The notes: generated by a model from the sequence alone, not told the origin. A stretch of DNA of 43,095 nt from Bradyrhizobium pachyrhizi (GCF_001189245.1 NZ_LFIQ01000024.1:129799-172893); one strand, 5' to 3'; shown: positions 30,116 through 37,560, counted from the first letter of the stretch. Translations and numbers: made by a program.

Positions 30116-31522
30116 TCACCCATTCGCCGCCTTCACCACCACGAGGTTCTCGTCCGGCGTCGCCGGGTGGCGCTTGAGGTGATCGCGGCGCAGTGCGATC
30201 TCGTCGCGGACCAATTCGTAGCCGAGCTTGAACGTGTCCATTCCGTCGCCGGAAACGGTGCCGTCGCGCAGGCCGGTCACCGCGCCGCGCAGGATCGCCT
30301 CGAGCTCGTCCTGCAATTCGTCGAGATGCTCGGCGCAGGTAGCGTGCTCGACGCGCTCGCCGATGTCGAGGATCCTGCCCGCCAGCTCGCTGGCCTTCTC
30401 GGGTGCAACGCGGGTGATCTTGGTGTAGATCGCGGCGAAGATCGAGCCGATGATGCTGAGCGCGGCGGCGCCGAGATACATCACGTCGCTGTAGCGATCC
30501 ATGAACGACTTGGTATCGTCGTTGATGTATTCGGCGGCGCCCTGATGGGCGACGATGAAGGCGTCCTTGTCGGTCGCCGCCGGCTCGATCTTGGAGGCGA
30601 AGCCGTCGTCGAGCGCGAGTTCCGACTTGTTCTCATAGATGATGCGCGCGAGCTCGGCGGCTGTCGTCGTGGACATCGAGGATTGCGCGACCAGCAGCCA
30701 TTCCAGTCCGATGGTGTCGACCTCGTCATCGGGGATCACCGGCGAGGACGACAGCATGCCGGTCGAGACCGTCTCCTCCGAAATCGCCGGGTATTTGCGC
30801 GCCAGCGCCTTGGCCGCGTCGATTGCATTCAGCGTGAAGCCGCCGGCGCGCTTGGCATATTGCTCGTAGGTCTTGTCCTTCACGATCTTCGAGGCATGCT
30901 CGATCGCGATCACGGCGGCGAAGCCGGAGGCGAACAGCTTGTCGAAAGATGTGTTCGGCGGCGCCTGCTGTACCCGCTGCGCCGCGTCGGGGCTGTCGGC
31001 AATCTCGAGCGCGCTGCGGACGAAATTGACGCTGTTCTCGCCGTCGCCGACGACCGCGATCCGCTTCTTCTTGAGCTCGCTCAGCGATTTGATCTTCTTG
31101 CCGCCGGGGCTGAGCACCAGCACCACGTCATGCTCGAGGATCGCGATGGCGCGGGCACGCGGCGGCACCCTTGCATCGGTGCGCAGGATGGCAAGCGAGG
31201 CGTCGCGGCGATCGAATTGCGCCAGCGCCTTGGCGTTGTCGGGGTTCGGCGTGATCTTCAGCCGCAGCCGTGACGAATTGTTCTTCAGCACGGTGGCGAG
31301 CTTGGCGGCGAATTTCGCCTCCGGGCCCTTGGCATCGCCGACCGCGAACACCAGCGTTTCGGAATTGCGCAGCCAGAGGCGGCCGCCGATCACGGTGACC
31401 GCGCTCAGCAGCAGCGTCAGCAGGGTGAAGATGATGATCTGCGCGCGGTTGGTCTTGACGACCGGTTTGGCGACCGGTGGGCGCGGCGGCATCGGCGCAG
31501 GCGAGGGGGCTTCGGCACTCAT
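30116..31522 (-). CDS. TAXI-family solute-binding protein with two membrane spans
   Basis: A 468-residue protein. The central part (about 55-335) is a TAXI-type TRAP solute-binding domain: TLVFAVGDAKGPEAKFAAKLATVL, ASLAILRTDARVP, LSELKKKRIAVVGDGENS, and the conserved end FIVAHQGAAEYINDDTKSFMDRYSD. It has no cleavable signal peptide; instead one span at about 28-48 after a proline-rich cytoplasmic start, and a second at about 347-367, followed by a ~100-residue cytoplasmic helical tail. No TRAP permease is adjacent. The layout fits a membrane-tethered sensor or adaptor more than an ordinary transport protein; that role is inference. ATG at 31522. Confidence 0.87.
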   Translation of the reverse strand: MSAEAPSPAPMPPRPPVAKPVVKTNRAQIIIFTLLTLLLSAVTVIGGRLWLRNSETLVFAVGDAKGPEAKFAAKLATVLKNNSSRLRLKITPNPDNAKALAQFDRRDASLAILRTDARVPPRARAIAILEHDVVLVLSPGGKKIKSLSELKKKRIAVVGDGENSVNFVRSALEIADSPDAAQRVQQAPPNTSFDKLFASGFAAVIAIEHASKIVKDKTYEQYAKRAGGFTLNAIDAAKALARKYPAISEETVSTGMLSSSPVIPDDEVDTIGLEWLLVAQSSMSTTTAAELARIIYENKSELALDDGFASKIEPAATDKDAFIVAHQGAAEYINDDTKSFMDRYSDVMYLGAAALSIIGSIFAAIYTKITRVAPEKASELAGRILDIGERVEHATCAEHLDELQDELEAILRGAVTGLRDGTVSGDGMDTFKLGYELVRDEIALRRDHLKRHPATPDENLVVVKAANG

Positions 31523-31630
31523 GGCTGATTACCTGGCTCGTCACCCGTCCGGGACGGCCCGTTGCCGTAACCCGATCGGCGCGGCGCTGCCCGGTGAATC
31601 CGTAAATGGCTATAAAAGAAAGAAAATTTC

Positions 31631-31873
31631 CTATGTTGCCGACGATATACCTCCCCGGGGGGAATGCAAACCGGCTGCCGGCCGTAACCTTAATCTCGGC
31701 CGGCCTGCGCCGCGATGCCACATGACCATTGCCACTATCGACGGTCGGACCGAGATGTGATTTTCGAGGAGGCGCAGGTGCATTCCGGCGCCGGAGATGT
31801 CATAAATGAGACACGCTTCGGTTTGCGGAATTGTGCTGACGGCCTGACCCGGATTTCTTGCAATCACATTCAT
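31631..31873 (-). pseudogene. PilZ-like small ORF, possibly frameshifted
   Basis: An 80-codon open frame with EACLIYDISGAGMHLRLLENHISVRPSIVAMVMWHRG, which looks like the centre of a PilZ (c-di-GMP-binding) domain: the DIS.GAG motif, then strands and a VMWHRG end. After that the frame gives basic, low-complexity residues (AGRPRLRLRPAAGL), whereas PilZ proteins normally continue with W.R...GV.F. Another frame (RRRPAEIKV) follows the pattern better, so a frameshift near 31690 is possible. The N-terminal R...R box is not clear and the ribosome site is poor. It is the only candidate gene in the 371-bp gap 31523-31893. Confidence 0.4.
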
Positions 31874-31893
31874 CGAAGTAAAAGGGCGTCAGC

Positions 31894-32301
31894 TTGTTGT
31901 TTCCCTCCATGTCATCGTCGGTGTCGGTTGGTGCCCTGGTGGGATGGATGTTGCTTCTCACCGCAAAGCACATCATCGCCGACTTCATGCTGCAGAACGC
32001 CTGGATGGCGATCGGCAAGGATCAGAAGACCGGCTGGGCGCTGCCGCTGCTGGCGCACTGCCTGGTCCATCTCGCGGTTGCCCTGGCGCTGATCCTGGTG
32101 GTGGCGCCGCGGTTCTGGTACGTCGCCTTCATCGACTTCGTGATCCACATCATCGTCGATCGGGCTAAGGGCATCTGCGCCTCGCATTTCGGCGTGACGC
32201 TGGAATCCGGCCATCCCTGGTTCTGGACCCTGATCGGGGTCGACCAGGCGCTGCACCACCTCACCGGCTTCGCGCTGTCGATCTATATGGCCGCGAACTG
32301 A
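31894..32301 (+). CDS. DUF3307 family membrane protein
   Basis: A 135-residue inner membrane protein with the pattern of DUF3307: LLTAKHIIADFMLQNAWMAIGKDQKTGWALPLLAHCLVHLAVALALIL, FIDFVIHIIVDRAKG, and WTLIGVDQALHHLTGFALSIYM. Four hydrophobic segments are expected, carrying conserved His and Asp residues, which suggests a metal or proton site; function is unknown. The TTG at 31894 follows AAAGGGCG and is my preferred start; an ATG at 31909 lacks a ribosome site. Confidence 0.82.
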   Translation: MLFPSMSSSVSVGALVGWMLLLTAKHIIADFMLQNAWMAIGKDQKTGWALPLLAHCLVHLAVALALILVVAPRFWYVAFIDFVIHIIVDRAKGICASHFGVTLESGHPWFWTLIGVDQALHHLTGFALSIYMAAN

Positions 32302-32474
32302 GCGGGTTTCGCGCGCCTTTCCTCACATCCTGGGACCAGGAATCCAGATGCCCGCGACGCGGGCGGATGTGATTCGCGCGCAACGGGCAAGGCCCTCCGG
32401 AAGCGACCGGAAGCCGTGGTTAACCTTTCGTTAGAGGATTACGCGGCATCTTCCCGATCGAGGGGGATTTGCAA

Positions 32475-32876
32475 ATGTTTTCAAGCCGCGACGCCTTCGA
32501 GAACGATGCCTGCCCGGTTGCCGACGATCTGCTCGGCCAGATGTACCGCGCCAATCCGAACGGGCTCTCGTTGCTGGTTGCCAATGTCGCGCCCGACGTC
32601 AGGGCGAGGCTCGCGCTGTTCTGCTATCGCCGCAGCCATCTGCACGCGCTCGCGGTGGCGATTGCTTCGAGCTGCAGCGAGTGGGAGCTGGCGAATTCGG
32701 GTGGCCGTGTCGGCTCGACGCTCTACGCGCTGTCGCGCGAGCCGGCCCGCGCCGCGACCGTTTCGCATGGTGGCCGCAAGCCGATCACGCTGTCGACCAA
32801 GCCGCTGACGACCTTCGCGCCGATCGTCGATGACGAGCTCGACGACGAGGACGTCAGCGACAGGGTCACGGCGTAA
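32475..32876 (+). CDS. Hypothetical protein
   Basis: A 133-residue soluble protein I do not recognise. The front (SSRDAFENDACPVADDLLGQMYRANPNGLSLLVANVAPDVRARLALFCYRRSHLHALAVAIASSC) is mostly helical; the end is acidic (IVDDELDDEDVSDRV). Three cysteines are present. The ATG at 32475 has AGGGGG 8 bases upstream, which is better than the in-frame TTG 6 bases earlier. It is in a 173-bp interval after DUF3307 on the same strand, and faces the convergent YkgJ-like gene across 7 bp. Confidence 0.7.
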   Translation: MFSSRDAFENDACPVADDLLGQMYRANPNGLSLLVANVAPDVRARLALFCYRRSHLHALAVAIASSCSEWELANSGGRVGSTLYALSREPARAATVSHGGRKPITLSTKPLTTFAPIVDDELDDEDVSDRVTA

Positions 32877-32883
32877 CGTCTGG

Positions 32884-33219
32884 TCAGATCGGCTGCGCGC
32901 TCGCGATGAGCGGCAGCCCGTGCCGGCGCCGCGCCATCGCGCATTCCGCGTCGCCCGGCTGGCAGGTCCGGCATACCTCCGGCCGCACCGCATAGACTTC
33001 GCAGCGCGTTGCTTCTCCGACCCGGCCCGCTAGCGCCGAGCAGCGATCGCCCTCGCAGCGCATGCCTGATTGTCGCGCGTTGACGAATTGCGGTGGGATC
33101 AGATCGAGCTGCGCGTCGTCCTCGATGGTGAAGCGCGGCCAGTTCTCCGAATAGCTGCAGCAGGCGCCGCAGGACTGGCAGGGGTTTGCGTCGGCTGCGT
33201 CGGTCGCGTTGTCAGCCAT
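32884..33219 (-). CDS. YkgJ-family cysteine cluster protein
   Basis: A 111-residue protein with the cysteine pattern of the YkgJ (CxxCxxCC) group: NPCQSCGACCSYS near residues 12-24, CEGDRCSAL, TRCEVYAVRPEVCRTCQPGDAEC. These presumably bind zinc or an iron-sulfur cluster; the biochemical role is unclear. The start at 33219 is chosen since MADNATDAADANP lies directly before the cluster and overlaps the stop of the upstream WYL gene by one base (TGATG), so the two are translationally coupled. The open frame extends 49 codons further but only within that gene. Confidence 0.87.
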   Translation of the reverse strand: MADNATDAADANPCQSCGACCSYSENWPRFTIEDDAQLDLIPPQFVNARQSGMRCEGDRCSALAGRVGEATRCEVYAVRPEVCRTCQPGDAECAMARRRHGLPLIASAQPI

Positions 33220-33917
33220 CAGGTGTCCCTCGGCGCTTCCCAGACCAAGCTGCGGCGCCAGCGCGCCCTGAGCAGGTCGCGCCGCTCCGGATATTTCTCG
33301 TCGTGATAGACCGCCGTGACCACGCGGTCGGTGCGGAAGCTGCGGAAATCCTTGCGCAGCTCGCACCAGGCGGCGAGCAGCCGCACCGCCTCGTGATAGC
33401 CGACCGCGATCGGCCAGATCGTGCGCTCGCTATCGCGGCCATGCTCGTCGCGATAGTTCAGCGTGATCTTCTTGCCCTCATGGATCTGGCTGCGGGTCCT
33501 GACCATGTCGATGCGGTCGGGCTCCCGGTTCCAGGCCGAGCGGGCCCGGCTCGCCGGCTCCAGCACGAACGGCCGCAGCCGGTCGGGCACGGTCTCGGCG
33601 ATCTTGGCCATCAGGTCCTCGGCCGCGCGCGCCAGCGCCGGATCGGCGTGGCCGACCACCCATTGCGCGCCGAGCACGCAGGCCTCGATCTCGTCGGGTG
33701 TCAGCATCAAGGGCGGCAGGTCGAATCCCTTCTCCAGGATGTAGCCCATGCCGGCCTCGCCGCGGATCGGCACCCGCTGCTCGATCAGGCTGGCGATGTC
33801 GCGATAGATCGTCCGCTTCGATGTCTCGAGCTCGGCTGCGATTGCATCGGCAGTCAAAGGCTTACGGGTGCGTCGGAGCACCTGGATGATCTGAAACAGC
33901 CGGTCGGCGCGTCTCAT
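33219..33917 (-). CDS. YafY-type WYL-domain transcriptional regulator
   Basis: A 232-residue regulator: N-terminal HTH (MRRADRLFQIIQVLRRTRKPLTADAIAAELETSKRTIYRDIASLIEQRVPIRGEAGMGYIL) and C-terminal WYL domain (RTIWPIAVGYHEAVRLLAAWCELRKDFRSFRTDRV), here with the WPIAVGY variant. Start ATG at 33917 begins the HTH exactly; the frame above it has no family character. The operator CTGCTGACA-N6-TGGCAGCAG lies 137 bp upstream, and a second copy stands before the GST gene. It is coupled to the YkgJ-like gene. The sensed ligand is unknown. Confidence 0.9.
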   Translation of the reverse strand: MRRADRLFQIIQVLRRTRKPLTADAIAAELETSKRTIYRDIASLIEQRVPIRGEAGMGYILEKGFDLPPLMLTPDEIEACVLGAQWVVGHADPALARAAEDLMAKIAETVPDRLRPFVLEPASRARSAWNREPDRIDMVRTRSQIHEGKKITLNYRDEHGRDSERTIWPIAVGYHEAVRLLAAWCELRKDFRSFRTDRVVTAVYHDEKYPERRDLLRARWRRSLVWEAPRDT

Positions 33918-34053
33918 GGCAACTCTCTCGATCGCTCTCTTGGCACGTGTCTGGTCGAGTGTCTCGGTAGCTGTTTCGGCAGCCGTCTTGACGAGTGTCT
34001 TGACGGGTCTCGTCTCTCTCGGTGCGCAGGCTTTTCTGGGCCCCGGCCGGCTA

Positions 34054-34077
34054 CTGCTGACAGCATGTTGGCAGCAG
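34054..34077. promoter_or_regulatory. Operator-like inverted repeat, copy 1
   Basis: CTGCTGACA (34054-34062) and TGGCAGCAG (34069-34077) are inverted repeats (one mismatch) with a 6-bp spacer. It lies 46 bp before the small gene at 34124, in the divergent gap next to the WYL regulator gene. A second, nearly identical copy is at 34351-34374. Confidence 0.75.
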
Positions 34078-34123
34078 GTGGGGGCTATATCAGGACAACA
34101 CCTCAAGTGAAGGGAATTTGTCC

Positions 34124-34357
34124 ATGACGAATCTTGACGAACTCGGTTTCCGGCAGGCGCAAGACTTTGCGCTGGAACAGCTGGTCACGGTCTACTCCAC
34201 TTCCGGCGACCTGCGCTGGGCCCTGGTCGCGCTGATCGCACAGTCGATCAGCACGGTCTGGTCCTACGGGCGGGCACGGCTGGTCAAGCGCGTTCGCGAG
34301 GCGGTTCGCCGCCTCGCACCCGTCGGCCCGTTCGACAGTGAATGCCACTACTGCTGA
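34124..34357 (+). CDS. Small hypothetical protein, WYL-controlled
   Basis: A 77-residue protein of unknown function: TNLDELGFRQAQDFALEQLVTVYSTSGDLRWALVALIAQSISTVWSYGRARLVKRVREAVRRL. The middle could be an amphipathic or membrane-associated helix (WALVALIAQSISTVW), followed by a basic stretch. ATG at 34124 has AAGGGAA upstream. It lies directly behind operator copy 1, and its last codons run into operator copy 2, which stands before the GST gene. The tight packing suggests that one regulator controls it together with the GST. Not recognised; existence is supported by position and ribosome site. Confidence 0.65.
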   Translation: MTNLDELGFRQAQDFALEQLVTVYSTSGDLRWALVALIAQSISTVWSYGRARLVKRVREAVRRLAPVGPFDSECHYC

Positions 34358-34374
34358 CACCATGCTGGCAGCAG
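34351..34374. promoter_or_regulatory. Operator-like inverted repeat, copy 2
   Basis: CTGCTGACA (34351-34359) and TGGCAGCAG (34366-34374), identical arms to copy 1 with a different 6-bp spacer. It overlaps the last codons and stop of the small gene and ends 47 bp before the GST start. Confidence 0.78.
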
Positions 34375-34421
34375 GGGACGGCTAGCTTCAATTCACGACC
34401 ACAGGCGATCGGGAGCTTCAT

Positions 34422-35153
34422 ATGATTACGCTTTTTGGCTTTGGCACGGGCTTCGGCTTGCCGGAAATCAGCCCCTTCGTGACCAAAACCGAGGTCCAGC
34501 TCAAGATGGCCGGGCTCGACTATCGCAAAGAGAAGGCGATGCCGCCGGCCTCTCCCAAGGGCCAGCTGCCGTTCATCGCCGACGATGGCGAGACGATCGC
34601 CGATTCGACCTTCATCCGCGCCCATATCGAGGGCAAATACGGCTTCGATTTCGACGCGCCGCTCAGCCTGCAGGCGCGCGCCCAGGCCTGGGCCTTCGAG
34701 CGCATGATCGAACATCACGTCTACTGGGCGCTGGTCGGCGCGCGATGGGTCGACGACACCAATTTCGCCAAGGGGCCCGCGCATTTCTTCGACGGCGCGC
34801 CCGACCATATGCGCGACAAGATGCGCGAGGACGCCCAGTTCCGCGTTGCCGAGAATTATCTGCTGAGCGGGCTTGGCCGCCACGGACCTGACGAAGACGT
34901 CGATCTCGCGATCCGCTCGCTGTTCGCGCTGGCGGTCCAGCTCGGCGACAAGCCGTATCTGATGGGTGATGCGCCGTGCGGCACCGATGCCACCGCGTTC
35001 GGCGCGCTGGCGGGAATCCTCACCCCGTTCTTCGATTCGCCGCTGCGCGAGCGCACCGAGAAGTTCGACAATCTCACCGCCTATGTCGGCCGGATGATGC
35101 GGCAATATTATCCGGAATTCGCCTGGGCGCCGCTGCAGCAGCAGGCGGCCTAA
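34422..35153 (+). CDS. Glutathione S-transferase-like protein (FAX/metaxin-type)
   Basis: A 243-residue protein with a thioredoxin-like N-terminus (MITLFGFGTGFGLPEISPFVTKTEVQLKMAGLDY, then SPKGQLPFIADDGETIADSTFIRAHIE) and a helical C-terminal GST domain. The SPF..K.E..L.MAGL.Y pattern is that of the FAX/metaxin-like subgroup, which is distinct from the classical GST at 21936. Function in bacteria is poorly known; glutathione binding is assumed. The ATG is preceded by a GATCGGGAGC ribosome site and by operator copy 2. It is followed at once by a palindromic repeat. Confidence 0.86.
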   Translation: MITLFGFGTGFGLPEISPFVTKTEVQLKMAGLDYRKEKAMPPASPKGQLPFIADDGETIADSTFIRAHIEGKYGFDFDAPLSLQARAQAWAFERMIEHHVYWALVGARWVDDTNFAKGPAHFFDGAPDHMRDKMREDAQFRVAENYLLSGLGRHGPDEDVDLAIRSLFALAVQLGDKPYLMGDAPCGTDATAFGALAGILTPFFDSPLRERTEKFDNLTAYVGRMMRQYYPEFAWAPLQQQAA

Positions 35154-35228
35154 AGCGCGATCGCGCTTTAGGTTTAGTTCGGGGCATGATCCTTCCGAAA
35201 AACCGCTTCGCACTTTTCCGAATCATGC
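35152..35228. repeat. Rhizobial repeat filling the convergent gap
   Basis: Begins with the perfect palindrome AAAGCGCGATCGCGCTTT (35152-35169), then GGGGCATGAT...ATCATGC, with GCATGAT (35184-35190) and ATCATGC (35222-35228) as outer arms. It overlaps the GST stop codon at the left and supplies the PPOX-family stop codon at the right. Confidence 0.82.
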
Positions 35229-35864
35229 CTGGGCCGGCGCGGCAGGAGCGGGCTGGCCCTTCAATGCGGCGAGCTCCGCCTCGAGCTCGGCGATGCGCTG
35301 GTCGCGCGAGGCCAGCGCCGCCGCCACATCGGCCGCGTCGAACTTCTGCGGAATGTGCTGCGGGCAGTTGGTGTCCCACGCCGCGACCTTGAACAGGATC
35401 ACCTGCTCGGGCCGCGCCCGGTAACCCTGCGGCATCAGCGCGCGCGTCAACGCCGGATCGTCCTCCACCACATTCGCCTCACCCCACAGCTTGACGCGGC
35501 GGCGGTGCGCGTAATCCATCACGAAGATATAGGCCTTGGCATTCTCCGAGAGATTGCCCTGCGTGATGAACTGGCGGTTGCCGCTGTAGTCGGCGAACGC
35601 GATGGTGTGCTTGTCGAGCACCTTGATAAAGCCCTTCGGCCCGCCGCGATGCTGGATGTAGGGCTGGCCGTCGACCGATGCGGTCGCGAGATAGAAGCTG
35701 TTCACCTCGCTGAGGAAGCCGGCGAGGTTCTCGTCGATCTCGCTGCGCCAGCCGCCATGCGCCTCGAGCTCGGCGTAGGTGGCGCGCGAGCCCTTGCGGG
35801 TCTGGATCGCCTTCACCGCCGGACTGAATGCGACGTCGCTCGGATAGCTGTGACCATCTGACAT
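35223..35864 (-). CDS. Pyridoxamine 5'-phosphate oxidase-family (FMN-type) protein
   Basis: A 213-residue protein of the split-barrel flavin-binding group: GFLSEVNSFYLATASVDGQPYIQHRGGPKGFIKVLDKHTIAFADYSGNRQFITQGNLSENAKAYIFVMDYAHRRRVKLWGEANVV is the standard pattern. Members bind FMN, F420 or heme and often detoxify. The C-terminus carries a short coiled-coil (SRDQRIAELEAELAALKGQ) then an Ala/Pro tail ending in a stop codon inside the palindromic repeat. The ATG at 35864 follows GGGAGGCACCG. It is divergent from the LysR regulator gene, so it is that regulator's probable target. Confidence 0.87.
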   Translation of the reverse strand: MSDGHSYPSDVAFSPAVKAIQTRKGSRATYAELEAHGGWRSEIDENLAGFLSEVNSFYLATASVDGQPYIQHRGGPKGFIKVLDKHTIAFADYSGNRQFITQGNLSENAKAYIFVMDYAHRRRVKLWGEANVVEDDPALTRALMPQGYRARPEQVILFKVAAWDTNCPQHIPQKFDAADVAAALASRDQRIAELEAELAALKGQPAPAAPAQA

Positions 35865-35956
35865 CGGTGCCTCCCGTGACGGGCGCCTTAAGCGGTTGTC
35901 CTCACTGCTTAAGATGGACATTCCTAGATCGTAAGCAATCTTGTGCATTGACACTT

Positions 35957-35981
35957 CACTGTTGCCAATTATGCAATAGTG
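35957..35981. promoter_or_regulatory. LysR-type inverted repeat before the regulator gene
   Basis: CACTGTTGC and GCAATAGTG are near-perfect inverted repeats (one mismatch) with a 7-bp AT-rich spacer, ending 2 bp before the LysR ATG. It is placed for self-repression of the regulator and possible activation of the divergent PPOX-family gene. Confidence 0.6.
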
Positions 35982-35983
35982 CC

Positions 35984-36877
35984 ATGGACCGGATCGACGC
36001 CATGCAGGCCTTCGTCGCGGTGGCGGACCTCGAGGGGTTTGCCCCCGCCGCCCGCAAGCTCGGCCTGTCGCCGTCCGCCATCACGCGGCTGATCGCGGCG
36101 CTGGAGGAGCGGCTCGGCGCGCGGCTGCTGCAGCGGACCACGCGGCAGGTGACGCTGACCGACGCCGGCTCGCGCTATCTGGAGCGGGCGCGCCGGATCC
36201 TCGCCGATGTCGAGGAGGCCGAGGACGCGGTCGAGAACGAGCGCACCCGCCCCGAGGGGCGGCTGGTGATCTCGGCACCGTTCGGCTTCGGGCGGCTCCA
36301 TGTCAGCCCGGTGGTGAGCGCCTATCTGAAGCGCTATCCCGGCGTCGGCGTCGATCTGCGGCTGTCCGATCGCAGGATCAATCTGGTCGAGGACGGCGTC
36401 GACCTCGCGGTCAGGCTTGGGCACCTGCCGGATTCGACGCTGGTGGCGCGGCATGTCGGCCGGATGCGCCGCATCGTGGTGGCGTCGGCCGGCTATCTCA
36501 AGCGTCGCGGCGAGCCGAAGCGACCGGCGGACCTCACCGCCCACGACACGATCCAGTTCGGCGCCATGACCGCGACGCCGGATTGGCGTTTCATGGAGGA
36601 TGGCCGCGAAGTCCGCATCACCCCTACGCCGCGCTTCACCAGCAACAGCTCGGACGCCGCCATCCAGTACGCCGAGCAGGACGGCGGACTGACCCGGGTG
36701 ATGGCCTATCAGGCCGCCGAATCGCTGAAGGCGCGGCGGCTCCAGATCGTGCTCGCCGAGTTCGAGCAGCCGGCGGTGCCGATCCACGTCGTCTATCCGA
36801 CGACGCGGCTGTTGTCGGCCAAGGTGCGGACCTTCATCGATATCGTGACCGAGATCACCGACTGGTATTTCGACTAG
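35984..36877 (+). CDS. LysR family transcriptional regulator
   Basis: A 297-residue LysR regulator: N-terminal winged HTH (MDRIDAMQAFVAVADLEGFAPAARKLGLSPSAITRLIAALEERLGARLLQRTTRQVTLTDAG) and a periplasmic-binding-like effector domain (GRLVISAPFGFGRLHVSPVVSAYLKRYPGVGVDLRLSD...). It belongs to the large 'MDRIDAMQ' subgroup that usually controls a neighbouring oxidoreductase; the divergent PPOX-family gene fits this. ATG at 35984 is preceded by an inverted repeat and no good ribosome site, so a leaderless or very short leader transcript is possible. Its TAG stop shares four bases with the stop of the convergent thioesterase gene. Confidence 0.92.
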   Translation: MDRIDAMQAFVAVADLEGFAPAARKLGLSPSAITRLIAALEERLGARLLQRTTRQVTLTDAGSRYLERARRILADVEEAEDAVENERTRPEGRLVISAPFGFGRLHVSPVVSAYLKRYPGVGVDLRLSDRRINLVEDGVDLAVRLGHLPDSTLVARHVGRMRRIVVASAGYLKRRGEPKRPADLTAHDTIQFGAMTATPDWRFMEDGREVRITPTPRFTSNSSDAAIQYAEQDGGLTRVMAYQAAESLKARRLQIVLAEFEQPAVPIHVVYPTTRLLSAKVRTFIDIVTEITDWYFD

Positions 36878-37329
36878 CTCACCGGCGGCTTCTTCGGCAC
36901 CACGCGGAAGGTGCCGCTGGCGCGCGCGATGGTCACGCCGTCGGCCTTGATCAGGCTCTGCGCGAAGCAGATCGTGCTGCCGGTCTTGATCACGTCGCTC
37001 TCGATCGCGAGCCATTGCCCGACATTGGCGGAGCCGACGAAATCGACCGCGAGCGAGATCGTGACGAACGAGGTGGTCCAGCCGGTCGCCTGGCCGCAGC
37101 TATAGCCCATCGCGTTGTCGGCAAGGGCTGCGATCAGACCGCCATGGATCAGGCCGCGGCCGTTGGTATGTGGCCTCGCCAGCCGCAGGCCGATGATGAC
37201 GGCACGCTCGGTCTTCTTTTGGTAGAGCGGCTCCCAGGGCTCGGTGAGCGGGCTCTTGCGGAACAGCGGCTCGAAGCCTTGAGGGACGTCTTGGGGATTG
37301 TCGGGCACGACTTGCGTATCGGTGGTCAT
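36874..37329 (-). CDS. PaaI-type hotdog-fold thioesterase
   Basis: A 151-residue hotdog-fold protein of the PaaI/acyl-CoA thioesterase group. Seen: NGRGLIHGGLIAALADNAMGYSCGQATG, the family's central helix motif with the G.HGG..A..AD signature, and LAVDFVGSANVGQWLAIESDVIKTGSTICFAQSLIKADG. It should hydrolyse an acyl-CoA to acid and CoA, releasing CoA from stalled aromatic or other thioesters. ATG at 37329 with AGCTTCAGATG context. It is convergent with LysR, overlapping by four bases. Confidence 0.9.
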   Translation of the reverse strand: MTTDTQVVPDNPQDVPQGFEPLFRKSPLTEPWEPLYQKKTERAVIIGLRLARPHTNGRGLIHGGLIAALADNAMGYSCGQATGWTTSFVTISLAVDFVGSANVGQWLAIESDVIKTGSTICFAQSLIKADGVTIARASGTFRVVPKKPPVS

Positions 37330-37560
37330 CTGAAGCTCGCATATGACGTTGCGTTGATGCCATTGAACGCGATGTCGATGACGGTTTCACCGCCTACAAA
37401 GTTTTAAACGGGATTTGCACGGCTGTTTGAAGCTCGCTCGCGCCGGGTGCGGGATACAATATCAGCATCGCGGCCGCTTCCCAACCGTGACGCAGTTCAC
37501 GCGCATCCCGCCGCAGTTTGTGACATGCTTCGCGCCGCGTCCATGGCATGAGGAGAGACC

